Source of the DNA: Burkholderiales bacterium
GTDB lineage: Bacteria > Pseudomonadota > Gammaproteobacteria > Burkholderiales > Burkholderiaceae_C
Assembly: GCA_016192425.1 (NCBI GenBank)
Contig: JACPUE010000056.1
Coordinates: forward strand, 1-64,000
Length of the DNA: 64,000 nucleotides
Direction of reading: 5' to 3'
Positions 34,080-42,417 of the stretch are shown here, one piece after another. The position numbers and the translations under genes are program-made. The notes beneath the pieces were generated by a model, which saw only the letters and a program-made list of their open reading frames with translations, was not told the origin of the DNA and searched no databases. The first letter of the stretch is position 1. Every line of letters starts with the position of its first letter.

Positions 34080-34838
34080 TCAGGCAAGCGGCTCTATCAG
34101 GAGCTTCTCGCCGTCGAGCCGCACCTGGGCCGGCTTGCCGCGCACGCTGTCGGGCAGTTCGGTCTCGGTGGTGCGGTAGATGCCTGCGATGGAAACCAGT
34201 TGCGGCTCCAGGCAGGTGCAGAAAATGCGGGCGTCCGTGTTGCCGCGCGCGCCTGCAATGGCGCGGCCGCGCAGCGGCGCATAGACGTGGATGTTGCCGT
34301 CGGCAATGACCTCGGCGCCAAAGCTGACCATGGCCATGACGATCAGGTCGGCGCCGCGCGCATAGACCTGCTGGCCCGAACGCAGCGGCTTGTCCACCAC
34401 CACGGCGGGCAGCGCGGCCACGGGCACTTCGCGCACCACCTCGACCTCGCGGATCACTTCGACCTCTCGCACCACCTCGCGCGGTTCGGCCTCGGCGCGG
34501 GTGGGCGCGGCATCGGGTGCTGCGGCCAGTCCGGCCTCGCGGGCGGCCTGCATTTGCGCATCGGAGCCGCCGCGCACGGCAACGGGCAGCGTGCGGTGCT
34601 GGCGCAGCAACTGCACCAGGGTGGCAAAGTCGATGGATTCCTGCGCGTCGCGCACGCCCACCAGATCGATCAGCACCGGATCCTGGTCAAAAAAACCCGG
34701 CGCATCTTCCAGGCGCCGAGCCAACTCGGTGGCCAGCACCGCCAAGTCGGTGGTCTTGAGCATCAGCGCCACCGCGGGCAGCGAGGCGCTCTTGAAATCG
34801 AAATGGGTGCGGGTGGGGCCCGCCGTCTGTACGGCCAT
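34080..34838 (-). CDS. minC: Septum site-determining inhibitor MinC
   Basis: A 252-residue FtsZ assembly inhibitor. The N-terminal domain (about 1-105) carries the FtsZ-destabilising fold, and the C-terminal beta helix (about 150-250: LRSGQQVYARGADLIVMAMV, GNIHVYAPLRGRAIAG) binds MinD. The linker (about 118-145) is an Ala/Glu segment plus repeated (V/I)REVEV units, longer than in Escherichia coli. ATG at 34838 begins MAVQTAGPTRTHFDFKSAS; the open frame upstream is non-coding in character. Confidence 0.93.
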   Translation of the reverse strand: MAVQTAGPTRTHFDFKSASLPAVALMLKTTDLAVLATELARRLEDAPGFFDQDPVLIDLVGVRDAQESIDFATLVQLLRQHRTLPVAVRGGSDAQMQAAREAGLAAAPDAAPTRAEAEPREVVREVEVIREVEVVREVPVAALPAVVVDKPLRSGQQVYARGADLIVMAMVSFGAEVIADGNIHVYAPLRGRAIAGARGNTDARIFCTCLEPQLVSIAGIYRTTETELPDSVRGKPAQVRLDGEKLLIEPLA

Positions 34839-35074
34839 GGACAACAGGGTGGGATGGGCGCTTGCGCACAAAATTGCGGCAAGTGTACCGTGCTGCCGCC
34901 CGAGCCTGCAGCCCGAGCACCGGGCGCGGGCCTGGCCTTCCATGAACAGCCCAGCAGATACAGCGATACAAATAGAAACACTGTTTTTACATCGACGATG
35001 TTTCAATCGCTGTGCGCGCCACGGCCCCCAGCGGACTGCGGGCGCGTCACTCGTTTTCATGAAAGATGTTTGAG

Positions 35075-36592
35075 ATGACCTCTAGTGCCAGTTTGATCCC
35101 CGCGCGATTACGCGCCATGAACCCTTTGCGCACCGCTGCAGCCCTGGGCTGCGCCCTGGTGGCCCTGGCGGGCTGCGGCGGGGGCTCTGACGATGCGGCG
35201 CAGCCGCCAACAACCACCCTTGCAGCGCCCACCAACTTTTCGGTGACCAAGCTCGGCGTCTTTCGCTGGAATGTCACACCCGGCGCCACCCGCTATGAGC
35301 TGTATGTGGACCCGGACGGCGCTGGCCCACTGGCAGAGGCCAAGGCAAACGACTTCGACCAGGCCACCGGCACCGGTTTCAGGTATTCACTGGAGGCGAT
35401 TCAATGGTTTTCCGGCGACCTCAACGCACCCGTCTCTGCGACCAGCCTGGCAGCCAGCCTTAACGCCTCCTACCGGCTGCGGGCGTGCGATGCCAGCGGT
35501 TGCGGCGCCTTCACCGATCCCAAGACGTATGACATTGTCAACGCCGTCAGTCACGAGTTCAGCTCAGGACGCGCTCCCAACAAGTACATCTACAGCTTGG
35601 ACGTCTCCCCACGACTCTCCAAGGACGGCCTGACGCTGGCCATGGGCCAGCCCAGCGCCGGTGACGACGGCGCTGTCTACGTTTTCACGCGCGACAGCAG
35701 CACCCAGCCTTGGCAACCCCATGCGGTACTGCGCTCCGGCAAGGGCTCCTTTGGAGCGCAGATCGAGCTATCCGCCGACGGCAGCACCCTGGCCACAACA
35801 GGCAAGCTGACCTCTGCCAGCGATGCCAACGCACTCGCGGACGTGGCATACCTCTACCAGCGCAGTGGCAGCTCCTGGAACCTGCAAGCCACTTTGGAAG
35901 CACCCGCCGCACCATCGGCATGCCCACAGCCCTGCTTTGCCGGACACGTCGGCCATTTGGCGCTCTCTGCCAATGGCAGCCTGCTTGCCACCTCGCGGAA
36001 ATTCAGCACCGCCCCAGGCGTGGGCTCCACATCCATGGGCACCGTGGTGACGTACACGCGCAGCGGTGCCACCTGGTCGCAACAAGCCGTGCTGGAAACG
36101 GGCGGCAAGTCTGTGGAACTCTTGGCCTTGTCGGGAGACGGCAAAACCCTGGCGGTGAATCAAGGCGCGGAATCCCTCAGCACACCCTCCACCGACATGA
36201 CCGCTGCCCTGGTCTATGCCCAGCAAAGCGACAACACCTGGAGCCAGCAAGCCCGCATTCCCGTCGGCCTTGTTCATCTGGTGACCCTTGGAGCCAGCAC
36301 GCTCAGCAGCATGGAACTGTCTGTCGACGGGAACACCCTGGCCATCCTCGCGAGAAATTCACCTGGGTATCAGCCCCCAGAACTCGATGTCAAGCCCACA
36401 GATCTCTCGTGCGGCCCGATGGTGGGTAGCTTGTACATGGCACTGTATTCGCGCACTGGCAGCGCCTGGCAACGGCAAGCCGCCATCTCGCGCGCAAAGG
36501 CAGACATCTGGGCGCTGGCCCGCGATGGCAATGCCCTGTTCTACGGCAACACGCTGTTCACGCGCAGCAACGGCGCCTGGGCTTGCCCTTGA
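35075..36592 (+). CDS. FG-GAP/propeller lipoprotein, tandem paralogue 1
   Basis: A 505-residue predicted lipoprotein: lipobox ALAGCGGG, an FN3-like domain (about 50-150: FRWNVTPGATRYELYVDPDG, RLRACDASGCGAFT), then repeating units of LSADGSTLATTG and VAYLYQRSGSSWNLQATLE type, as in FG-GAP_2 beta-propellers. The start at 35075 is chosen because MTSSASLIPARLRAMNPLR aligns residue for residue with the start of the next gene; 35066 and 35117 are alternatives. Probably surface-exposed binding; function unknown. It shares near-identical ends with 36695-38155. Confidence 0.75.
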   Translation: MTSSASLIPARLRAMNPLRTAAALGCALVALAGCGGGSDDAAQPPTTTLAAPTNFSVTKLGVFRWNVTPGATRYELYVDPDGAGPLAEAKANDFDQATGTGFRYSLEAIQWFSGDLNAPVSATSLAASLNASYRLRACDASGCGAFTDPKTYDIVNAVSHEFSSGRAPNKYIYSLDVSPRLSKDGLTLAMGQPSAGDDGAVYVFTRDSSTQPWQPHAVLRSGKGSFGAQIELSADGSTLATTGKLTSASDANALADVAYLYQRSGSSWNLQATLEAPAAPSACPQPCFAGHVGHLALSANGSLLATSRKFSTAPGVGSTSMGTVVTYTRSGATWSQQAVLETGGKSVELLALSGDGKTLAVNQGAESLSTPSTDMTAALVYAQQSDNTWSQQARIPVGLVHLVTLGASTLSSMELSVDGNTLAILARNSPGYQPPELDVKPTDLSCGPMVGSLYMALYSRTGSAWQRQAAISRAKADIWALARDGNALFYGNTLFTRSNGAWACP

Positions 36593-36694
36593 TCGGCTGA
36601 TCTACGTCTTGCAGCGGCATCCCGTCCGGGGTGCCGTGGCTGTAGGGTGGGCATTTTGCACACACAAGATTTTGAACAAAGGATGCCATTGAAG

Positions 36695-38155
36695 ATGGTT
36701 ACCACGCCCGTTTTGATCCCCGCGCGACTGCGCGCCATGAACCCTTTGCGCGCCGCTGCAGCCCTGGGCTGCGCCCTGGTGGCCCTGGCGGGCTGCGGCG
36801 GGGGCTCTGATGACACGGCGCCGCCACCCGCGCCCGGCCTCGCGGCCCCCACGAACTTCACGTTTGAATTGAACTTCCGATGGACCGCCACGCCTGGCGC
36901 CACCCGCTACGAACTGCATGTGGACCCCGACGGCCCCGGCCCGCTGCCTGAAACCAAGGCTGCCGACGGCACCAACGACGACTGGAGGGGCTTCAGGTAC
37001 CAGCCCAGGGGTTCGCAGGGGTTCACCGGAACCTTCTACGACGCCAGCACCGATGCGCTAAACTTGGCTACGCGTATCAACGCCACTTACCGACTGCGTG
37101 CGTGCGATGCCAATGGATGCGGCACCTTTACCGCACCCATCGTCAATGAACCCAGCTACGAATTCCCTTCCGGAAGGGTACCAATCTTCCATTCGCAGTC
37201 CAAAGACGGTCTCACTCTCGCTATCGGGCAGCCCAGCGCCGATGCAGACTCCACCGTAGCAGTCTTCACACGCAGCAGCAGTGCTCATCCATGGCAGCTG
37301 CACGCCGTGCTGCGTTCCGGCAATGCTCAGTTCGGGGTCAACCTGGCGCTGTCTGACGACGGCAACACCCTGGCCATCCATGAACCTGTACCAGCCCAGG
37401 GTGACCTAACCCCTTACAGGACACGTTCTTACATCTACCAGCGCAGCGGCAATACCTGGATCCAGCAAGCCTCACTCGAACCCAGCAACCTCCCCGCGGC
37501 CTGCCAGCCGCCATGCGCAGCGTCTGGCAATAAACTGGCACTGTCCGCCGACGGCAGCTTGCTCGTTGAGTCGATCAATTTCTACTCGCAAGCCACACGC
37601 AAGTACATGGGTGCTGTCGTGATTTACGCTCGCAGCGGCACGACCTGGTCCCAACAGGCCTTGTTAGAAACCGGCGACAAATCCGCCGACATCATGGCCC
37701 TGGCACGTGATGGCAAGACCTTGGCGGTGAACCAAGGGGCCCAATACCGTAGCGAGAGCGTTCCATCCTTCGCCCTGGTCTTCACCCAGCAAAGCAACGG
37801 GATCTGGAGCCAGCAAGCCAGCATCCCAGTGGGTATCTGGTACTTCATGGACATTGCGGCAGGTGCTTACAGCAGCATGCAACTGTCCGACGACGGCAAC
37901 ACCCTGGCTGTCTTGGCGTCGAATGGGGCAGAAGACCGTGCTATCCATGCCGCCGATCTCTCGTGCGGCGCCCTGTCGAAGGATGGCTATTACATGGCAT
38001 TGTTTACCCGCAACGGCACGGCATGGCAGCGTCAAGCCGCGATCTCGCGCGGTTACGACAGCGCTTCCATGTGGGCGCTGGCCCGCGATGGCAATGCCCT
38101 GCTCTACGGCAACGAGATCTTCACGCGCAGCAACGGCGCCTGGGCTTGCCCTTGA
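36695..38155 (+). CDS. FG-GAP/propeller lipoprotein, tandem paralogue 2
   Basis: A 486-residue paralogue of the preceding gene, with the same order: lipobox ALAGCGGG, FN3-like domain (FRWTATPGATRYELHVDPDG), then propeller repeats (LSDDGNTLAIHE, YIYQRSGNTWIQQASLE, VVIYARSGTTWSQQALLE). The signal-peptide region and the last 30 residues (ALARDGNALLYGNEIFTRSN) are almost identical to paralogue 1 while the centre has diverged. The start at 36695 (MVTTPVLIPARLRAMNPLR) is set by alignment. Confidence 0.75.
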   Translation: MVTTPVLIPARLRAMNPLRAAAALGCALVALAGCGGGSDDTAPPPAPGLAAPTNFTFELNFRWTATPGATRYELHVDPDGPGPLPETKAADGTNDDWRGFRYQPRGSQGFTGTFYDASTDALNLATRINATYRLRACDANGCGTFTAPIVNEPSYEFPSGRVPIFHSQSKDGLTLAIGQPSADADSTVAVFTRSSSAHPWQLHAVLRSGNAQFGVNLALSDDGNTLAIHEPVPAQGDLTPYRTRSYIYQRSGNTWIQQASLEPSNLPAACQPPCAASGNKLALSADGSLLVESINFYSQATRKYMGAVVIYARSGTTWSQQALLETGDKSADIMALARDGKTLAVNQGAQYRSESVPSFALVFTQQSNGIWSQQASIPVGIWYFMDIAAGAYSSMQLSDDGNTLAVLASNGAEDRAIHAADLSCGALSKDGYYMALFTRNGTAWQRQAAISRGYDSASMWALARDGNALLYGNEIFTRSNGAWACP

Positions 38156-38217
38156 TCGGCTGATCCACACAAGCCTGGTGGGTGGGGAACAAGGCACGGT
38201 GCTTTAGCATCGGTGCC

Positions 38218-39141
38218 ATGCCCCATTCGCGCCTGCACCACCTCGACGCCACTGCCATTGCCATCCTCCTGGCCTGCTGCCTGTTCTGGGGCTTTCAGCA
38301 GGTGCTGGTCAAGGCCACAGTGGCCGAGGTGGCGCCGGTGTTCCAGGCCTTTGTGCGCTTTGCCATGGCCACGGTGGCGGTGCTGGCGTGGTGCCTGTGG
38401 CGCGGGGTGCGCCTGGGCAGCGCGCACGAGCCGCGCGGCGCAATGGTAGCCGGGGTGCTGGCCGGGACGCTGTTTGCGGGTGAGTTCGCCTGCATCTACA
38501 TCGGCCTGCAGTACACCACGGCCTCGCGGCTGACGGTGTTTTTGTACTGCTCGCCTTTCTGGGTGGCGCTGCTGCTGCCGCGCTTGGTGCCCGGCGAGGG
38601 GCTGCACGGCTGGCAGTGGCTGGGGCTGGCCGGGGCCTTTGCGGGCGTGGGGCTGGCCTTGGGCGAAGGGCTGCTGGGCCCCGCCAAGGCCGCCCTGCCC
38701 CAAGCCTGGCTGGGCGACCTGCTGGGATTGCTGGCCGGGCTGCTGTGGGCACTGACCACGCTGACCATCCGCGCCACCCCGCTGGGCCGCGTGGCACCGG
38801 CCAAGCAGTTGCTGTTTCAGGTGGGCATCAGCACGGCGGTACTGCCGCTGCTGTCGCTGGCGCTGGGCGAGCGCTGGAGCCTGGATTTCAGCGCCTTTGC
38901 CGCCAGCTCGCTGCTGGTGCAGGCGCTGGTGGGCGCGTTTGCCAGCTACCTGGCGTGGATGTGGCTGCTGACGCGCTACCCGGCCACCAAGATTTCGGTG
39001 TTCGTGTTCCTCACCCCCGTGTTCGCCCTGCTGTTTGGCGCCTGGTGGCTGGGCGAACCCATCACGCCCGGCTTGCTGGCCGCGCTGGCGCTGGTGGCGG
39101 CGGGCATTGTGCTGGTGAACCGCAAGCCCGCAGCGGCATAA
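38218..39141 (+). CDS. EamA-family (drug/metabolite) transporter
   Basis: A 307-residue inner-membrane protein with about ten helices in two EamA repeats (about 10-140 and 160-300). Hallmarks are LLACCLFWGFQQVLVKATV at the start, the paired end helices YTTASRLTVFLYCSPFWVALL and YPATKISVFVFLTPVFALLFG, and GEPITPGLLAALALVAAGIVLV. The substrate is unknown; many members export amino acids or metabolites. The stop is followed six bases later by a long palindrome. Confidence 0.88.
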   Translation: MPHSRLHHLDATAIAILLACCLFWGFQQVLVKATVAEVAPVFQAFVRFAMATVAVLAWCLWRGVRLGSAHEPRGAMVAGVLAGTLFAGEFACIYIGLQYTTASRLTVFLYCSPFWVALLLPRLVPGEGLHGWQWLGLAGAFAGVGLALGEGLLGPAKAALPQAWLGDLLGLLAGLLWALTTLTIRATPLGRVAPAKQLLFQVGISTAVLPLLSLALGERWSLDFSAFAASSLLVQALVGAFASYLAWMWLLTRYPATKISVFVFLTPVFALLFGAWWLGEPITPGLLAALALVAAGIVLVNRKPAAA

Positions 39142-39147
39142 ACTTTA

Positions 39148-39200
39148 AGAACTTGTCCGTAAATTATTTGATGCCATCAAATAATTTACGGACAAGTTCT
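39148..39200. repeat. Perfect 53-base palindrome after the EamA gene
   Basis: Arms 39148-39173 and 39175-39200 are exact reverse complements (26 bases) around a single C. The arms are AT-rich (centre AAATTATTTGATG), unlike local composition. No T tract follows. It may be a strong mRNA hairpin or a palindromic mobile remnant. Confidence 0.85.
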
Positions 39201-39206
39201 AAGCAA

Positions 39207-39262
39207 AATTAGCCTCCAGCGCCTTACTGGCAAGCGCAAGCAGCTATCAAATATGTAGCAAA
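39207..39262 (-). repeat. Short interspersed repeat (ATGCTAT family), copy G
   Basis: On the minus strand: TTTGCTACATATTTGATAGC, TGCTTGCGCTTGCC, then GGCGCTGGAGGCTAATTTTG. It is a full-length copy with the far end GGCGCT-GAGGC. It follows the palindrome by six bases. Confidence 0.75.
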
Positions 39263-39317
39263 ATGCATCGGTCTTTCAAGACCTCACCAGAGGCGACTGG
39301 GATTTCTCAGAGGTGAC

Positions 39318-40160
39318 TCAATAGCGCTGCATGATCATCTGCGTCTTCAGCGAATCCTGCGCCAAGAACCACCCTCTTGCCACCAGGTAGGCCATCAGAT
39401 CGTCATGCCGACCGGCCGCAGCACTCCCGTTGGCAGTTTTGAACGAAGCCTCCACCACGTACTCTGTGCCCGTGCCGGAGGAGCTCCTGATGGGCCAAAC
39501 CTCGATATACAGAGGTATGCCAGACCAAAGGCCAACGGATCTTTTCGCCAATACAGGCCCATATTTTCTGGATACGCTCAGCATATCGCTGCCCCAATGG
39601 GAATACCACCAGTTATCCATTTTTCCTGGTATGTTTTTTCTGAGCAGAGAAATAGCATCACTGGTGGATGGTATTTCCATGCCATGGTATCCAGATTTAT
39701 TGTCTTTTTTGGCATTGGTGATGCTCAGCGTTTTCTCTTGATATCCCCACTCGATTTGGGCCGCATAGTTTGTATCTGAAATATCGAAACCCTGCGCATT
39801 GGCAATAGACAAGGCTTCTGTAATGTCTCCGTTGGGAATGGAATAGCGCTTTTTGTAGGAGAGCTCAAAATCCCCCTCATCTTCCGTTTTGCGAATTCTC
39901 GCGATCCACCCGCTGCCATAAATGCTTTTGGAATCCGTATCCATGAACAAAACATTCATTTTTGTGACTGTGGCAGGCATTCCAAACGCATTCAGCACAG
40001 TCTCTTTCAGTTTGTGTTCAGAGTCCAAAACAACCTCTGGATTCATCAACAATTTTACTTCGTAGGTAGGAACCATGTTCCCCGCCGAGTTGGCCTCAGC
40101 GTGATACAGGCCGGCAAGGCCAGAAGCAGCAAACAAGACAAATGCAGCGATCACTCTCAT
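39318..40160 (-). CDS. Secreted protein with CYTH-like features, lower GC than neighbours
   Basis: A 280-residue exported protein (signal VIAAFVLFAASGLAGLYHAEA). The pattern YEVKLLM, then ARIRKTEDEGDFELSYKKRY, resembles the ExExK and R...K features of the CYTH triphosphate tunnel fold, which would be unusual in an exported protein. The C-terminal half is not recognised, ending in FLAQDSLKTQMIMQRY. Codon use and base composition are clearly more AT-rich than in flanking genes, suggesting later acquisition. The ATG at 40160 is chosen as the start of the signal peptide; 40226 is an upstream alternative. The fold call is tentative. Confidence 0.55.
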   Translation of the reverse strand: MRVIAAFVLFAASGLAGLYHAEANSAGNMVPTYEVKLLMNPEVVLDSEHKLKETVLNAFGMPATVTKMNVLFMDTDSKSIYGSGWIARIRKTEDEGDFELSYKKRYSIPNGDITEALSIANAQGFDISDTNYAAQIEWGYQEKTLSITNAKKDNKSGYHGMEIPSTSDAISLLRKNIPGKMDNWWYSHWGSDMLSVSRKYGPVLAKRSVGLWSGIPLYIEVWPIRSSSGTGTEYVVEASFKTANGSAAAGRHDDLMAYLVARGWFLAQDSLKTQMIMQRY

Positions 40161-40302
40161 GAATACACCCAAAAATAACAGCTTTGCCAAGATATTTTCA
40201 CGAATTTTGTGACAGCAGAGTGTCAATCAATCGCCATTTACACGTCACACAACCGCCACATTGGATGCTTATATTTGTCAAATTTGTTTCCATGGGCCAT
40301 AT

Positions 40303-42360
40303 ATGAAACCGCTTTTTAGAATTTCTGCTCCCGTGTTGTCCACGCTGGCTGCTGCCATGCTGACGGCCTGTGGGGGATCCAACGACACCCCGCAACTGGC
40401 CGGGAAGTTTCTGGATTCCGCAGTGGAGGGTCTGGACTACAAAGGCTCTTCGGGAACGGTTGGCACCACCGATGTCCAAGGCGGTTTCAGCTGCAAGGAT
40501 GGCGAAACCCTGACTTTCGCCGTCGGTGGCGTGGTGCTGGGCACCGCAAGCTGCCAAGCCACTGTGACGCCTATGGCGCTGGCATCATCGGGCAACACGC
40601 TCAACGATGCCGTGGTCAACCGTCTCGTGGCACTGCAGGTGCTGGACGAGGACGATGACCCATCCAACGGCATCAAGCTGACTGCGGCCGTCAAGTCTGC
40701 GCTTGGCAAAGCGTCCCTGGACTTTTCTGCAACCCCTGCTGCCTTTGAACCGGCACTGGCCGCGCTGCTGGCCAAACTTCCGGCCGACTTCCAAGGTCGC
40801 ACCATCGGCAACGAGCGCCGTGCGCTAGCGCGCGAGCACTTTGAAAACACACTGGCCACGCAGCTCGGTACTGCGGTCACCGAAACCGTGACCCAGGCCC
40901 AGGCGGTGGGGAGCGTGCAGACGTCCATCACCCGCTATCACATCAGTGCGGATCCGCGTTTCTACGTGCCGTACGAGGGCAGTGTCGCCGCCGTGAAGAA
41001 CGATTTCCCCACAGGGTTCCTGCCGTCCTATGGATCGGGCCTGGCCTTCAAGGGCAAGGCTGCCGACGGATCGCTGGAGTTCTACGGAATTACCGACCGC
41101 GGCCCCAACGGCGACGGCCCCAAGGTTCCCAACTCGGTCTTGGGAGCCGGCGCCACTGGAACCAGCGACGGCAAGTTGTTCCCATCGCCCAGCTTTGCGC
41201 CAGCCATCGGGGTCATCAGCGTGGGCCGCAATGGTGCTGTGCTCAAGTCCAGCATGCCGATCAAGGTCAGTGCCAGCATCAACGCCTCAGGGCTGGCCAT
41301 TGCGGCGGGCAAGCCAGGCGCCTCGGGAGAAATTCCCCTCAACGATGCGCTGCGTTTTGATGCCTCCAGCAAAACGGCATTCAGCGACAACGGTCTGGAC
41401 ACCGAGTCTGTGGTGCTCGATACGGCACGCGGCGCGTTCTGGGTGTCGGACGAATATGGCCCCTTCATCGTCAAGATCGATCTCGCCACCGGCATCATCC
41501 AGAAGAAGTACCAGCCCGGTACGGGGGCTTCCGATCTTCCCGCCGTGCTGGCCAAGCGCCGGGCCAACCGGGGCATGGAGGGCTTGTCGCTAGACCCATC
41601 CACCGCCAAGCTCAACGGCTTCATCCAGAGCCCGCTGGACGACGGCAAAGCGGACTATGTGCTGCCGGGTGCCACCGCGGCCACCAGCCAGAGCATCAAG
41701 GACTACGCAAAATTCAACCGCTGGGTGGAGTTCGATCCTGCCACTGAAAAGACCCGGCTGTTCGCCTACCCTATCGACAGCACACAGTATTCCAGCGGCA
41801 AGACGGGCGGAGCCAAGCTGGGCGATCTGGTGGCACTGGGCAATGGCAAGTTCATCGTCATCGAGCAAGGCGCCGGGGTGGATGGCAAGGTTTTCAACCA
41901 CCTGATGCTGGTGCAAGTCCCCGCAAACGCAACCGACATCGCAGCAATGGGCACCGATCTGGAAAAGAGCAGCATGACCGGCGCCGCCGTCAATGGCGTC
42001 AACTACGCATCGGTGGCGCCGCTCAAAAAGACATTGCTGCTTGATCTGAACAAGGCTGGGTGGCTGGCCGAAAAAGCGGAAGGCCTGGCACTGGTCGATG
42101 ACTCCACCCTCGCCTTGGTCAACGACAACGACTTCGGCCTCAAGACCCAGATCTACTCTGCATCCGGCGCCCCCCAGGACGGCGACATCACCAAGTGCAC
42201 CGTCGACGCTTCGGGGGCCCTGGTCACCACAGCGGGCGCGAGCGGCTGCACCGCAGGCAACACCGCCCGTGTGACCAAGGGCGCAGGCAGTGAGCGCCCG
42301 GCAAGGCTTTGGACTTTCAAGTTTGCGAAGAAACTGGCGGACTACAGCTCAGTCCAATGA
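40303..42360 (+). CDS. Lipoprotein with phytase-type esterase-like domain
   Basis: A 685-residue lipoprotein (signal PVLSTLAAAMLTACGGS). From about residue 215 it matches the esterase-like activity of phytase family (PF13449): EFYGITDRGPNGDGPKV, ESVVLDTARGAFWVSDEYGP, NRGMEGLSLDPST and a late EGLALVDDSTLALVNDNDFG. These are calcium-site-type loops of a beta-propeller phosphatase. The N-terminal 200 residues resemble a helical region common in Comamonadaceae lipoproteins. Probable extracellular or periplasmic phosphoesterase, with the substrate unknown. The ATG at 40303 gives the signal peptide. Confidence 0.82.
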   Translation: MKPLFRISAPVLSTLAAAMLTACGGSNDTPQLAGKFLDSAVEGLDYKGSSGTVGTTDVQGGFSCKDGETLTFAVGGVVLGTASCQATVTPMALASSGNTLNDAVVNRLVALQVLDEDDDPSNGIKLTAAVKSALGKASLDFSATPAAFEPALAALLAKLPADFQGRTIGNERRALAREHFENTLATQLGTAVTETVTQAQAVGSVQTSITRYHISADPRFYVPYEGSVAAVKNDFPTGFLPSYGSGLAFKGKAADGSLEFYGITDRGPNGDGPKVPNSVLGAGATGTSDGKLFPSPSFAPAIGVISVGRNGAVLKSSMPIKVSASINASGLAIAAGKPGASGEIPLNDALRFDASSKTAFSDNGLDTESVVLDTARGAFWVSDEYGPFIVKIDLATGIIQKKYQPGTGASDLPAVLAKRRANRGMEGLSLDPSTAKLNGFIQSPLDDGKADYVLPGATAATSQSIKDYAKFNRWVEFDPATEKTRLFAYPIDSTQYSSGKTGGAKLGDLVALGNGKFIVIEQGAGVDGKVFNHLMLVQVPANATDIAAMGTDLEKSSMTGAAVNGVNYASVAPLKKTLLLDLNKAGWLAEKAEGLALVDDSTLALVNDNDFGLKTQIYSASGAPQDGDITKCTVDASGALVTTAGASGCTAGNTARVTKGAGSERPARLWTFKFAKKLADYSSVQ

Positions 42361-42381
42361 CGCGGTCGTATCTTCCCGGCC

Positions 42382-42412
42382 GTGGTGCTGCCGCCCATGG
42401 GGGCAGCACCAC
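42382..42412. terminator. Hairpin between the phytase-like gene and trpB2
   Basis: GTGGTGCTGCC (42382-42392) and GGCAGCACCAC (42402-42412) pair perfectly between two convergent genes. There is no clear T run on either side, so termination is probable rather than certain. Confidence 0.6.
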
Positions 42413-42417
42413 CCTGG

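Noticed and set aside
31509-35078. Plus-strand open frame of 1189 codons
   Set aside because: It overlaps the DUF4832 lipoprotein and minCDE on the opposite strand and has the typical shadow composition.
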